From JARRKU01 sp050305555 (GTDB taxonomy: Bacteria; Desulfobacterota; Desulfobacteria; Desulfobacterales; Desulfosarcinaceae): 64,000 nucleotides of DNA. Position numbers and translations under genes: made by a program. The notes beneath the pieces were generated by a model. It worked only from the letters and a program-made list of their open reading frames with translations, ran no database searches and was not told the DNA's origin. The stretch is taken from positions 12,908-76,907 of the forward strand of contig JBNLFN010000055.1 in the NCBI GenBank assembly GCA_050305555.1. Reading direction: 5' to 3'. This document shows positions 1 to 8,815 of the stretch, in pieces. Position 1 is the first letter of the stretch. The number at the start of each line of letters is the position of its first letter.

Positions 1-1
1 T

Positions 2-172
2 CAGATCCGCGTCTATGGTATGGCATCCTCCATATCGGCGTTGAGCTTTGTCGTTGCTTTCGAGCAATTGGAGGACGCCGGCACCATCTTGAGCTGGCAC
101 CTTGAACTGCCCGACAGTGCGACGCCGCCTTGGGCCGCCATTAAAACTCGGCAGCAAAAGCGACACCCATGA
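2..172 (+). CDS. C-terminal fragment of an unidentified protein
   Basis: An open frame runs from the window edge to a TGA at 170-172 and encodes 56 residues. It reads as normal protein (QIRVYGMASSISALSFVV...) and ends in a basic tail (KTRQQKRHP). The start lies outside the window. It is on the same strand as, and 56 bases before, the next gene, so it may belong to the same operon. No family is recognised from so short a piece. The frame has no internal stop and the composition matches its neighbours. Confidence 0.5.
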   Translation, partial: QIRVYGMASSISALSFVVAFEQLEDAGTILSWHLELPDSATPPWAAIKTRQQKRHP

Positions 173-228
173 CCTGTGATCACAGTCTGCGACCGCGGCG
201 CGCAGCTATCCGGAAAGAGCCTTGACCC

Positions 229-750
229 ATGGAAACCATTGCCATTTATTGGGAATCCAAAATCTCCACCTATGGCTTCAATCTATTGGAACAATTGATC
301 ATGGGCCATGTGCAGGTGCCTTTGAATCGCCTCTCCTCATGGGGCGCCGGTTTGCAGGAGATGGCGGATGAATCTGCGTTTCGACTGGTTTGGGCCCAAA
401 CCAGTCAACAGGAGGATATCAAGTTTTTTCTCTTGTGTGACGATAGCCAATGGCATACGGTTGAATCTTTTTTTACAACAGGCACGGCGCAAGCGGATCG
501 GTTTGGACCCTGGCAGCGCCATCCGGAGGCGGTTGATCTGCTCTTTTTCCAGGGCCCCCATTTTGGGGATCGCTACGGCATTATGGCGTACACACAAAAG
601 GCCCTGGCCGACAAACAGATTCCCGTATTGGCCGCCACATGCGTTGTGGCGACCATCAATTTGATCTTGCCCGCCGGCCAGGGGGCGGCAGCCAAGGATG
701 AACTGACGTGCACGTTCAACATACCCATGCAAAAGAAAACCAGCGCGTGA
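229..750 (+). CDS. Conserved hypothetical protein ahead of a sensor kinase pair
   Basis: Encodes 173 residues with no signal peptide or membrane segment, so probably cytosolic. The start METIAIYWESKISTYGF and the later GPHFGDRYGI and PVLAATC segments look like a conserved alpha/beta fold; I recall related proteins beside sensor kinases in sulfate reducers, but that is memory and was not checked. An ACT-like ligand-sensing fold is a guess from size and pattern. A GGAAAGAG stretch precedes the ATG. Only 45 bases separate it from the PAS histidine kinase, so the two are probably co-transcribed and this protein may feed that signalling pathway. Function is not established. Confidence 0.7.
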   Translation: METIAIYWESKISTYGFNLLEQLIMGHVQVPLNRLSSWGAGLQEMADESAFRLVWAQTSQQEDIKFFLLCDDSQWHTVESFFTTGTAQADRFGPWQRHPEAVDLLFFQGPHFGDRYGIMAYTQKALADKQIPVLAATCVVATINLILPAGQGAAAKDELTCTFNIPMQKKTSA

Positions 751-795
751 CAGGTATACCTTGCAGAACCCTTTGGAAATAGCAGGTACGCACCG

Positions 796-2289
796 ATGAA
801 TGCGAAACTGAATGCGGAGATTGATTGGCGGCTGCGGGTATTTGATTCTTTGTCGTTCCCCACCCTGATATTGAGACCGGACAAAGTCGTTGTCTCCGCC
901 AATCACGTCTTCTTATCCAGCAGAGACGTTTCATTGGACCAAATTTTGGGAAAACACTGCTATGAAGTGTTCTACGGATCCCTATTGTGCCCCCATCGTA
1001 AATGCCCGTTTCCCAAGGTGCTTAAGGAAAAACGCGGCAGCTCGGTGATGCGATGGCACACCACGCGCACCGGCAAGACGATATATGAAGATCGTGTCTT
1101 TTCCCCCATTCTGGATGAAGATGGCCGGGTGGCTTATATCATGGAAAGTGTTCGAGACGTTACCCGCCAAAAAAACCTGGAGCTGACACTCAAAGAGACC
1201 GAAGCGTTTCTGGAGAAAGTGATCTCGGGATCGCCCATCGCTATCGTGGCGGCGGATCGCTTTGGCAATATATTGTTGATGAATCCAGCAGCGGAAGAGC
1301 TCTTCGGCTACACCGGCCCGGTCGCGTCTCGCAATATCACAGCGAGTGAACTCTATCCCCCGGGTGTCGCCAACAGTATTATGCGTCAACTTAAAGAGAG
1401 CAGGGGCAAGCTGCCCGGTATCAAAACCATGATACTCAATGCGCAGGGTGAGCAGATCCCGGTCGAACTGACGGCTTCCATTGTTTATGAAGACAGTGAA
1501 GAGGTCGCCACAGTCGGGATCTATACCGATCTGCGGGAAAAGCTGGCCGTTGAAAATAAGTTGAAACAGGCCCAGGCGCAGCTGGCCCAATCTGAAAAGA
1601 TGGCCTCTATCGGTCAACTGGCTGCCGGTGTGGCCCACGAAATCAATAACCCGCTGACCGGCATTTTGTTCTATGCCAACTTGAGACTTGAAACCATGGA
1701 CCCGGACGATCCGGATCGGCCTGAGGTAGAGGCGGTCACCGAAGATGTCCAACGCTGCAAGGAGATCGTTCAGAACCTGTTGGCCTACAGCCGTCAATCC
1801 AGTCCCATGAAAGATATCATCCAGTTGAACGATCTGGTGGATCAAAGCCTGTGCCTGATTCGCGATCCCAAGATGTTTCGAAATATTGAAATCCAACGGG
1901 ACTTTTGCCTGCAGATGGTGTTGGTGCATGTCGATAAGAACCAGGTCAGCCAGGTGATCATCAATCTGGTGATCAATGCCGTCAGTGCCATGAACCATAA
2001 GGGCACTCTGACCTTGAGAACCCACAGGGACAAGTCTGCCGGCAAAGCCTACCTCGAAGTGAGCGATACCGGCTGCGGCATCGGCCAGGATGCGCTTTCT
2101 AAAATTTTCGATCCTTTTTACACCACCAAGCCGCCGGGAGAAGGCACCGGTCTTGGATTAAGCACCGCTTACGGCCTGGTCAAAGAGAACAAGGGCGAGA
2201 TCCACGTCAAGCAAACCGGGCCCGGCGGCACCACCTTTTTGCTGGAATTCAACCTGCACCAGGCAGCCCCAAAAATAGGGACGGAATAA
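796..2289 (+). CDS. PAS-PAS sensor histidine kinase
   Basis: Cytosolic sensor kinase of 497 residues with no membrane segment. Two PAS-type domains (about 12-125 and 130-245) are followed by a short coiled coil, a HisKA dimerisation domain and a HATPase domain. The phospho-acceptor is His281 in AAGVAHEINNPL. The ATPase domain shows the N box (NQVSQVIINLVINA), the G1 box (DTGCGIG), an F box (DPFYTTK) and the G2 box (GTGLGLS), so the catalytic core is intact. PAS1 contains three cysteines in GSLLCPHRKCPF and might bind metal, an Fe-S cluster or sense redox; that is inference. It ends 7 bases before the REC-kinase hybrid, which is the obvious phosphorelay partner. The signal is unknown. Confidence 0.93.
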   Translation: MNAKLNAEIDWRLRVFDSLSFPTLILRPDKVVVSANHVFLSSRDVSLDQILGKHCYEVFYGSLLCPHRKCPFPKVLKEKRGSSVMRWHTTRTGKTIYEDRVFSPILDEDGRVAYIMESVRDVTRQKNLELTLKETEAFLEKVISGSPIAIVAADRFGNILLMNPAAEELFGYTGPVASRNITASELYPPGVANSIMRQLKESRGKLPGIKTMILNAQGEQIPVELTASIVYEDSEEVATVGIYTDLREKLAVENKLKQAQAQLAQSEKMASIGQLAAGVAHEINNPLTGILFYANLRLETMDPDDPDRPEVEAVTEDVQRCKEIVQNLLAYSRQSSPMKDIIQLNDLVDQSLCLIRDPKMFRNIEIQRDFCLQMVLVHVDKNQVSQVIINLVINAVSAMNHKGTLTLRTHRDKSAGKAYLEVSDTGCGIGQDALSKIFDPFYTTKPPGEGTGLGLSTAYGLVKENKGEIHVKQTGPGGTTFLLEFNLHQAAPKIGTE

Positions 2290-2296
2290 GGGATTC

Positions 2297-3799
2297 ATGC
2301 ACATGGCACCATCTGCACCACCAATGACACAGGATCTGCAACACGGAACATTCGGCCGTACCCGCGTGTTGATCATCGACGATGAAGATCGTATCCGGCA
2401 TGTCTGTACCAAGATGTTGCGACAGGAAGGCTGCGACGTCGATCAAGCCGAAAATGCCGATCTTGGCCTGCAGCGACTGGCCGAACGCCATTTTGACATT
2501 ATCTTGCTGGATCTGTTGATGCCGGGCATGTCCGGCATCGAAGCGCTGAACCACATCCGCACCCGTCATCCGGATACGGTGGTGATCGTCATCACCGGCT
2601 ATGCCACTTTGGACCATGCGATCCGGGCAATGAAAAACGGTGCCTTTGATTTTATCTCCAAGCCGTTTTCACCTCAAGATTTGCGTCTGGTTGTGGCCAA
2701 AGCGGTGGAACATATTCGCACATTACAGGATATTGCCCATCAACAATCGCGAATGCGGACCATGGTCGATCATCTGCCTGGTGGTGTGATGGCCACCGAT
2801 ATCGACAAAACCGTGGCACTGGCGAACCACGCCTTTTCCACCCTCATCGGTTATCGCGGCCCCAATCCCATCGGGCATCCGGTGGATAAACTGGTCGGTG
2901 ATCCGGAGGTGCTGCGCATGATCGATCAGGCCATCCATATGCCGAAGGATCAGTTTGCCGAGGAGGCTGCGGAAATACGAGTCAAGACTGCTGGGATTGA
3001 AAACGAGCGCATTCTTAGCGTTCGCTGCGTTCCCTTTCGGGATCGCCTCAAGCGGAATCTGGGCGTTATTACCGTTTTGCACGATATTACCGCGATAAAA
3101 CAGATGGACCAGATGAAATCCGACTTTGTCTCCATGGTCGGTCATGAAGTGCGGGGACCGCTCAACTCTGTGCTCATGCAGCATCAGGTCATTCTTGACG
3201 AACTCGCCGGGCAGATCACGCCCAAACAGCGCGCTATATTGCAGCGTGCTTCTGAAAAAATCGAGGCCCTGGTGAATCTCTCTTCTGAGTTGCTTGATCT
3301 TGCCAAAATGGAATCCGGTTTGATCAGCATGGAAAAAGAGGCGCTATCTTTGGCTCCCATTTTAGCAGACCAGGTGGCGTTTCATCAGATCAAAGCCCAA
3401 GCCAAAGGCATCCAACTCGCATTGCAAGCACCTCCCGATTTGCCGCCGGTGCTGGCAAATCGAATGCACATGGAGGTTGTTCTAACCAACCTGATCAGCA
3501 ATGCGATTCGTTATACCCCTGAGCAGGGAAATATCACTGTATCCGCAAATGGCGCCGGCGACTTTGTTTGCCTGCAGGTCTGCGACACGGGTTTGGGCAT
3601 TGCCCCCGAAGATCAGGAACGGATATTCAGTCGTTTTTACCGCGTCAAGAACGAGCAGACCCGCTACATTGTCGGCACCGGGCTCGGCCTGCCCATCGTC
3701 AAAGGCATTGTTGAAGCCCATAACGGTCGCATCGAGGTCGAAAGCCAGGTGGGGCAGGGCAGCACGTTTTCCGTATTCATTCCCATTATCCGGAGATAA
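2297..3799 (+). CDS. Hybrid response regulator (REC)-PAS-histidine kinase
   Basis: A 500-residue protein with an N-terminal receiver domain (about 20-140), a PAS domain (about 150-265), HisKA and HATPase. The receiver has the acidic pair IDDED and phospho-acceptor Asp72 in ILLDLLMPGMSG, then TGYAT and the KPF lysine. The kinase acceptor is His283 in MVGHEVRGPLNS; the ATPase domain has NLISNAIRYT, DTGLGIAPED and GTGLGLP. Having REC at the front means the protein can receive phosphate and then drive its own kinase. It lies 7 bases after the PAS kinase in one operon. Neither protein has a DNA-binding or enzymatic output domain, so the final target must be elsewhere. ATG at 2297 or 2303 could be the start. 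Confidence 0.93.
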   Translation: MHMAPSAPPMTQDLQHGTFGRTRVLIIDDEDRIRHVCTKMLRQEGCDVDQAENADLGLQRLAERHFDIILLDLLMPGMSGIEALNHIRTRHPDTVVIVITGYATLDHAIRAMKNGAFDFISKPFSPQDLRLVVAKAVEHIRTLQDIAHQQSRMRTMVDHLPGGVMATDIDKTVALANHAFSTLIGYRGPNPIGHPVDKLVGDPEVLRMIDQAIHMPKDQFAEEAAEIRVKTAGIENERILSVRCVPFRDRLKRNLGVITVLHDITAIKQMDQMKSDFVSMVGHEVRGPLNSVLMQHQVILDELAGQITPKQRAILQRASEKIEALVNLSSELLDLAKMESGLISMEKEALSLAPILADQVAFHQIKAQAKGIQLALQAPPDLPPVLANRMHMEVVLTNLISNAIRYTPEQGNITVSANGAGDFVCLQVCDTGLGIAPEDQERIFSRFYRVKNEQTRYIVGTGLGLPIVKGIVEAHNGRIEVESQVGQGSTFSVFIPIIRR

Positions 3800-3836
3800 A
3801 CACCGTATCGAACGCGTCTTGCCTTTCAGGTTGCCC

Positions 3837-4472
3837 TTAACGTATAAAATTGGTTTTCGCCGTTAATAAAGTCTCTGGCTGGCGCAGCGTATCCTTGGAT
3901 GCGTCAATGGATTTAAGCAGCCAGGCCATATTTTTACCAAGATTGGACATGATCTGTAATCCCTCTGCATCCTGCAAGGTCTCTCCCTTGCTAGCGCCAA
4001 AGCCCATGTTCCAATAGGTAGAGCCCACGACAATCATCTCCGCAATGGTAAAATAGGCGTTGAGGCTATGAAACGCACTTACGGTTCCGGCACGGCGAGC
4101 GGCCACCACGCCGGCCCCGACCTTGCGCTTGAACATGTTGCCATTGGCTCTGGCGACCATGCCGCTGCGATCGATGAAGCATTTGATTTGCCCGCTCAGA
4201 TCTGCAAAATAGACCGGTGTGCCTAAGATGATGCCGTCGGCGGTCTTCATCTCATCCAGCCAGTCGTTGAGGGCATCCTTTTTCTGTACGCAGTGCCCGT
4301 CCTTGTTTTCATGACACTTCATGCAGGCCACGCAGCCATTCACCGATTTGGGGCCCAGGTTCACCTGTTGGGTATGGATGCCTTCCGCCTCAAGCTCATC
4401 AAACACCTTTTGCAGGAGAACCGACGTGTTGCCGTCTCTCCTGGCACTGCCGTTAAAGCCGATCACTTTCAT
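3837..4472 (-). CDS. NADPH-dependent FMN reductase-like / iron-sulfur flavoprotein family protein
   Basis: Flavodoxin-fold protein of 211 residues. The N-terminus MKVIGFNGSARRDGNTSVLL is the phosphate-binding loop for FMN seen in NADPH-dependent FMN reductases. Cysteines in NGCVACMKCHENKDGHC resemble the cluster-binding stretch of iron-sulfur flavoproteins, common in strict anaerobes, so it may carry FMN plus a [4Fe-4S] cluster; that is inference. GTPVYFADLSGQIKCFIDRS is the conserved substrate-side loop. Start: the ATG at 4472 lies about 6-9 bases after a strong GGAGGGAGG site; the ATG at 4478 is too close and the GTG at 4490 lies inside it. It converges on the kinase operon (37-base gap) and is an independent unit. 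Confidence 0.88.
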   Translation of the reverse strand: MKVIGFNGSARRDGNTSVLLQKVFDELEAEGIHTQQVNLGPKSVNGCVACMKCHENKDGHCVQKKDALNDWLDEMKTADGIILGTPVYFADLSGQIKCFIDRSGMVARANGNMFKRKVGAGVVAARRAGTVSAFHSLNAYFTIAEMIVVGSTYWNMGFGASKGETLQDAEGLQIMSNLGKNMAWLLKSIDASKDTLRQPETLLTAKTNFIR

Positions 4473-4905
4473 TCGCATACCTCCCTCCACTGTTGATCGT
4501 TGATGCCGTCGATAATTTTCCTGTAATTGGCCGAATCGGGTTTGGATATCGGGTCGATCTTATGGATAGCGTTTCTGCATTGCAGTTACAACAAATATCA
4601 GGTCATGATGATCGCTGCTGCAACAGCCGGAACCTTGTCGGCCAAAGGATTGGGTCCGCTGAACATGCAACGATCAGAAATGGGGCGGCGCGCCCAAAGA
4701 AATCTTTTCCTTGAGGCCCGCTGGAAACTGCTTATTATGGGGGTGCTTGGGTATTCCTGCAGGTGCACAATAATTCGCCGCTTTGCAATGTGTATTTGGC
4801 AAATGGGCCGAATCGTTGAAAAGACCAGGCGGTGGGCCGCATCCCTACCCTTGATGTTGGTATAGACTGCAGGCCCAACAAAATTCGCTACCAAGGAGGA
4901 CTAAT
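4473..4905. other. Intergenic region, nothing recognised
   Basis: About 430 bases between divergent genes. Short open frames exist on both strands but none has a ribosome-binding site, coherent composition or recognisable product. The right end contains an AAGGAGG site that serves the small gene starting at 4906. Promoters for both flanking genes should lie here, but I see no convincing -35/-10 pair. Confidence 0.4.
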
Positions 4906-5151
4906 ATGATCGATAAAGCTGAACTTTGTGAAAAAATTAGAGTCATTTATCCGGATATTGGTGAATGCGGCATCGGCATCGACGTGGCATACGACGAAGA
5001 AAAACAATCCACCGTCGTGTTCCTGCGCAAAGGTGATAAACAGGTCAAGCATTTTCTGCCGGATGAAGACGCTGAGGCATGCCTGGCCGGAAAGCAATGT
5101 GTTGCTCTGGGTGTCGAAATCGCCCAACTTCGGGATGAACGTTACCTTTAA
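4906..5151 (+). CDS. Small conserved hypothetical acidic protein
   Basis: Encodes 81 residues, acidic and soluble, with no signal or membrane segment (starts MIDKAELCEKIRVIYPDIGECG). An excellent AAGGAGG site sits 6-7 bases before the ATG, the best reason to call it real. The sequence alternates beta- and helix-like stretches and contains three cysteines (CEK, GECG, ACLAGKQC) but no known motif. The methyltransferase gene follows 100 bases later on the same strand and may share its transcript. Function unknown. Confidence 0.7.
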   Translation: MIDKAELCEKIRVIYPDIGECGIGIDVAYDEEKQSTVVFLRKGDKQVKHFLPDEDAEACLAGKQCVALGVEIAQLRDERYL

Positions 5152-5251
5152 ACGCCCTGTGTCAAATTCTGCGGTCCGCGGCTGGCTCTCTGGCTTGCGG
5201 TCTTTAAATAACGGATCGGCGTGTTTGCTTCTCCATTAAAGGAATCCACCC

Positions 5252-5824
5252 ATGGCCCATTCTCCTATAGGTGCTGGAAAGAGCAGTTTTGATTTGATTG
5301 ATGCCGATGCATTTATTAAAGCCATCAACCTGCAGCCGGACATGACCGTGCTGGATTTGGCTTGCGGCGCCGGCAATTATACCCTGGCCATGGCGCGTAA
5401 GATGGCGGGCGCCGGCCGGATTATTGCGGTCGATCTTTGGGAGGAGGGGATCGCGACATTGCAGCAATCTGCCCAGACCCTTGCGTTGGATTCCATTGAA
5501 ACCCATGTCGCCGATATCCGGCTGGGGTTACCTGTGGAAGATGCGGTCGTAGACTTTTGTTTGATGGCAACGGTGCTTCACGATTTCGTCCACGAAGGCG
5601 ACCCCTTGCCTGTGCTAAAAGAAATCGCCAGGATTCTCAAACCCAGGGGTATTCTGGCGGTGGCTGAATTTAAAAAGCAGGATGGGCCGCCCGGGCCACC
5701 CAAAGTTATCCGGCTAAGATTGGAGGAGCTCGCAGCGCTCCTGTTGCCCATTGGATTCATCAGGTTCAGTGGTGTGGTTGAGCTGGGACCCCAAATCTAC
5801 TTTGCCCAATTCAGAAGATTATAA
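5252..5824 (+). CDS. Class I SAM-dependent methyltransferase
   Basis: A 190-residue Rossmann-fold methyltransferase. Motif I is VLDLACGAGNYTLAMA (about 31-46), followed by an acidic residue at the end of strand 2 (IIAVDLWEEG) and the motif IV region VDFCLMATVLHDF. The UbiE/Methyltransf_11 type is the closest by pattern, but the substrate cannot be read from sequence; arsenite, quinone-ring and small-molecule methylases share these features. AAAGGA lies 8 bases before the ATG. It stands between a small unknown gene and a Tat-exported aldo/keto reductase, neither of which identifies its substrate. Confidence 0.88.
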   Translation: MAHSPIGAGKSSFDLIDADAFIKAINLQPDMTVLDLACGAGNYTLAMARKMAGAGRIIAVDLWEEGIATLQQSAQTLALDSIETHVADIRLGLPVEDAVVDFCLMATVLHDFVHEGDPLPVLKEIARILKPRGILAVAEFKKQDGPPGPPKVIRLRLEELAALLLPIGFIRFSGVVELGPQIYFAQFRRL

Positions 5825-5958
5825 CCGGGTTAACGACCTTTTTTCCCCACGGAAGGCATTTTGATAAATGAGGGGAATATCTCATCTCGTCCTGATTCGG
5901 CTTCTTTCTGTGGACTTCAACGATAGCACCATTTTTTCCAACAAGAGGAGGCATCGAC

Positions 5959-7203
5959 ATGTCCGGCAAAAAGGAAAAGTATTCAAGGCGCTCGTTTCTT
6001 AAAACTTTCGGCGTGGCCGGTTTGGGCACCGCCATGATCCCCTTAAGCGTTCTGACACCGGCCCATGGCAGCGCCGCTGAAAAGGAGACCGGGCACACGA
6101 TGGTGCCGACGCGGCCTTTCGGAAAAACAGGCGCTCAGGTCTCCATGCTGGCGCTGGGTGGCGTCTTGAAGCTCTCCGATCAATTGGTATTCAGGCAGGC
6201 CATTAAAATGGGCGTCACCTATTGGGACACGGCCGATTCGTACGGGTGGGGTAAAAACGAAAAGGCCATTGGCAAATATTTCACCCGCTTTCCTGAGGAT
6301 CGCAAAAAGGTGTTTTTGGTCACCAAGGCAGCGACGTCGGACCCGATGAAATTAACCGAAAAATTGAATGCCTCGCTCCAGAAAATGAATACATCTTACG
6401 TCGATATGTATCTGATTCATTATGTCAGCGACGCAAAAGATGAATTGACCGATGATGTTAAAACCTGGGCCCAAAAAGCAAAAGCAGAAGGAAAGATTCG
6501 GCTGTTTGGCTTCAGCGCCCATAAGAATATGGAAAACACACTGATGACGGCGGCTGGACTCGGTTGGATCGATGGCATCATGATGACCTATAACTACCGG
6601 CTGATGGCCAAAGCGGGTATGAAAAAAGCGGTGGCTGCCTGTGCTGAAGCGGGCATTGGCTTAACGGCCATGAAAACCCAGGCCGCTTTTTCGGCCAACT
6701 TCTACGCCTCTATTGGTTCGGAAACAGACGACGCCCTAAAAATGACCCAACGCTTTTTAGAGAAAGGCTATACAGCCGAACAGGCCAAGCTGAAAGTGGT
6801 TTGGGAAAATCCCCATATCGCCAGCATCTGTTCGGCCATGCCCAATATGACCATCCTCCAGGCCAATGTGGATGCGGCCTTGGGTAAACAGCAGTTGTCT
6901 GAAGGGGACCGGCAGCGCATGGCCGAATATGCGCTAGCCACCGGTGCCGGTTATTGTGCCGGATGCGGCCACATCTGCGAATCAGCGGTTGATTTTGATA
7001 TTCCGATCAGCGATATCATGCGCTATCGCATGTACCATATCGGCTATGGCGATAGAGAAAGAGCATCAAGATTGTTCAATGCACTTCCATCCGATGTGAA
7101 GCGCAATCTACTCAACGCCGATTATGCAACGGCGGAAAAATATTGCCCCCAAAAAATCCAAATTGGCAAGGCAATGAAAAAAGCGCATGCTGAATTGGCA
7201 TAA
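5959..7203 (+). CDS. Tat-exported aldo/keto reductase with C-terminal cysteine cluster
   Basis: A 414-residue protein with a twin-arginine signal (YSRRSFLKTFGVAGLG) at the N-terminus, so it is folded with cofactor in the cytosol and exported. The body is an aldo/keto reductase barrel: the catalytic set begins with WDTADSYGWGKNE (Asp/Tyr), then Lys in FLVTKA and His in YLIHYV. The C-terminal part carries GYCAGCGHICESAV, a CxxCxxxC set of the kind that binds a [4Fe-4S] cluster in ferredoxin-like tails of such proteins. This suggests a periplasmic redox enzyme rather than a classical NADPH sugar reductase. The start follows AAGAGGAGG by 7 bases. No partner gene is adjacent. Confidence 0.9.
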   Translation: MSGKKEKYSRRSFLKTFGVAGLGTAMIPLSVLTPAHGSAAEKETGHTMVPTRPFGKTGAQVSMLALGGVLKLSDQLVFRQAIKMGVTYWDTADSYGWGKNEKAIGKYFTRFPEDRKKVFLVTKAATSDPMKLTEKLNASLQKMNTSYVDMYLIHYVSDAKDELTDDVKTWAQKAKAEGKIRLFGFSAHKNMENTLMTAAGLGWIDGIMMTYNYRLMAKAGMKKAVAACAEAGIGLTAMKTQAAFSANFYASIGSETDDALKMTQRFLEKGYTAEQAKLKVVWENPHIASICSAMPNMTILQANVDAALGKQQLSEGDRQRMAEYALATGAGYCAGCGHICESAVDFDIPISDIMRYRMYHIGYGDRERASRLFNALPSDVKRNLLNADYATAEKYCPQKIQIGKAMKKAHAELA

Positions 7204-7525
7204 TGCCTTGCCGCGTCGGCCGGATTATGTCGGTGTGCGCTATACCCCCGGTTTATAAAAACCCCATTTGACAGCAGTCGCACGCGGACTGACCTTTGCG
7301 GAAAACAGATTGTCGAGCCGGTGACGTGCGCCGGCAGTTCATCCAAAAAATCCCATGGATTCCCTACCATAATGATAGTTTCAGCAAGAGTTGGTAAAAC
7401 TTTTGTAAAACCCGCGAAGATACCTTGAGTCATTTTAAATGATTCCTTAAATTTAATTGGATGAGCAAGGGCCTGAGTGCTTGATTGACCCCTTGCTCTT
7501 AGCTGCAAAGCCTTGCGAGGGCCTT
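7204..7525. other. Intergenic region before the acyltransferase
   Basis: About 320 bases. An in-frame ATG at 7457 could extend the acyltransferase by 23 residues, but no ribosome-binding site precedes it. No clear terminator follows the aldo/keto reductase stop and no promoter pair stands out. Confidence 0.35.
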
Positions 7526-8416
7526 ATGCTTCGACTTCTGCCGGCGCCCATGCGCGGCTGCGTTTCAATTTTGGGGTATATCCTGAACAGCTTGTTCTGG
7601 GTTCCCCTTCTGATTTGCATAGCGTTATTAAGGGCCCTGATACCGATTAAACCTTGGCAGCGGTGGTGCGCCCGCATCGCCAATGGCATTGCAGAAGCCT
7701 GGATCGGGGTGAACAATTTCAATCAAAAACTGACCGCTGGAACCCGAATAGAGGCTCATGGGCTTGATCGCCTGAAAAGGTCCGACTGGTATCTGGTTCT
7801 GTCCAACCACCAATCCTGGGTGGACATATTGGTGCTCCAACGGATATTTAATCGCCGTATTCCGCTGCTAAAATTTTTCATCAAAAAGGAATTGTTCTGG
7901 TTCCCCATCATGGGACAGGCCTGGTGGGCGCTGGATTTTCCCTTTATCAAACGCTACAGCAAAAGCCTGATCAAAAGGAAACCGCACCTCAAAGGCAAGG
8001 ACATCGAAATTACCCGCAAAGCCTGCCAAAAATTCAAAACCCTGCCGGTCTCGGTCATGAATTTTGTTGAAGGCACCCGCTTCACAAAGGCCAAGCACCG
8101 CCGGCAGCAATCCCCCTATACCCATCTGCTCCAATCCAAAGCCGGGGGCATCGCATTCGTGCTGGGTGCTTTGGGCAAGCAGATCCATCATGTTCTGGAC
8201 GTTACCATTGTCTACCCTCAAGGCCACAGCAGCTTCTGGTCATTTCTCTGCGGCAAAACCAAGGAAATTAAAGTGAGCGTAGACACGCTACCGGTTAATG
8301 GTGACCTGATCGGTGACTATGTGGGTGACCGTATGTTTCGTCAAAACTTTCAAACGTGGCTGAACCGCTTATGGACAAAAAAAGACCAGCGCATTGATCG
8401 GATGCTGAAGTTTTAA
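7526..8416 (+). CDS. Lysophospholipid acyltransferase (YihG/PlsC family)
   Basis: Membrane acyltransferase of 296 residues that probably transfers a fatty acyl group to a lysophospholipid. An N-terminal hydrophobic helix (SILGYILNSLFWVPLLICIAL) anchors it. The catalytic NHX4D motif is NHQSWVD, followed by FIKKELFWFPIMGQAWWALD and the substrate-binding FVEGTRFT block. The order and length match the E. coli YihG-like subgroup. I chose the ATG at 7526 because GAGGG precedes it by a few bases; ATG 7457 is a possible longer start without a site. A degenerate copy of its NHQSWVD region lies about 800 bases downstream at 8589-8722. Confidence 0.88.
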   Translation: MLRLLPAPMRGCVSILGYILNSLFWVPLLICIALLRALIPIKPWQRWCARIANGIAEAWIGVNNFNQKLTAGTRIEAHGLDRLKRSDWYLVLSNHQSWVDILVLQRIFNRRIPLLKFFIKKELFWFPIMGQAWWALDFPFIKRYSKSLIKRKPHLKGKDIEITRKACQKFKTLPVSVMNFVEGTRFTKAKHRRQQSPYTHLLQSKAGGIAFVLGALGKQIHHVLDVTIVYPQGHSSFWSFLCGKTKEIKVSVDTLPVNGDLIGDYVGDRMFRQNFQTWLNRLWTKKDQRIDRMLKF

Positions 8417-8588
8417 ATGTCTTTTGACACATTTTATTTAAGACCCGCCAGCTAGAAGCCCACTCTAAGCGTTAGGTTGCCTATAAAAATCAAAAGAGGG
8501 CCATCCCCGACAGCCGTAAAGGATGTTCAAGCGAAGACAACTTTCCTGCATTGAGTTTTCCGCCGTTCTTTCAAACGGTCTGAACAGG

Positions 8589-8722
8589 TATCCGTTTGTA
8601 TCCAACCACCCATCCTGGGTGGGCATATTGGGCTCTACCGGATATTTAATCGCCGTACACCCCTGCTAAAGTTTTTTCATCAATAGAGAATGGTTCCGGT
8701 CCCCATTACAGGCGCTGTAAAT
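8589..8722 (+). pseudogene. Degenerate partial duplicate of the acyltransferase gene
   Basis: This stretch aligns with 7790-7909 of the acyltransferase gene (the part encoding YLVLSNHQSWVDILVLQRIFNRR...), by eye with roughly four in five bases identical. Shared blocks include CCAACCACC, ATCCTGGGTGG, CATATTGG, GGATATTTAATCGCCGTA and TTTTTTCATCAA. Single-base gaps break the frame, and a further short match after a gap (ACAGGC, GCGCTG) extends it to about 8722. It has no start, no site and no intact frame. It is a remnant of a tandem duplication or a relic from a paralog. The rest of the gap 8417-8815 holds nothing recognisable apart from the promoter side of the next gene. Confidence 0.8.
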
Positions 8723-8815
8723 TCATTTTTCATTTGACAAATCAGATTCAGAGTATAAGAATTGTACGTGTAAACTAAATTCAATTCATTTATTGAACAT
8801 CCAAGGAGATATATC

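Noticed and set aside
337..906. Long reverse-strand open frames opposite the first genes
   Set aside because: They lie entirely over the conserved hypothetical and kinase genes, have no ribosome-binding site and give low-complexity, gene-shadow protein.
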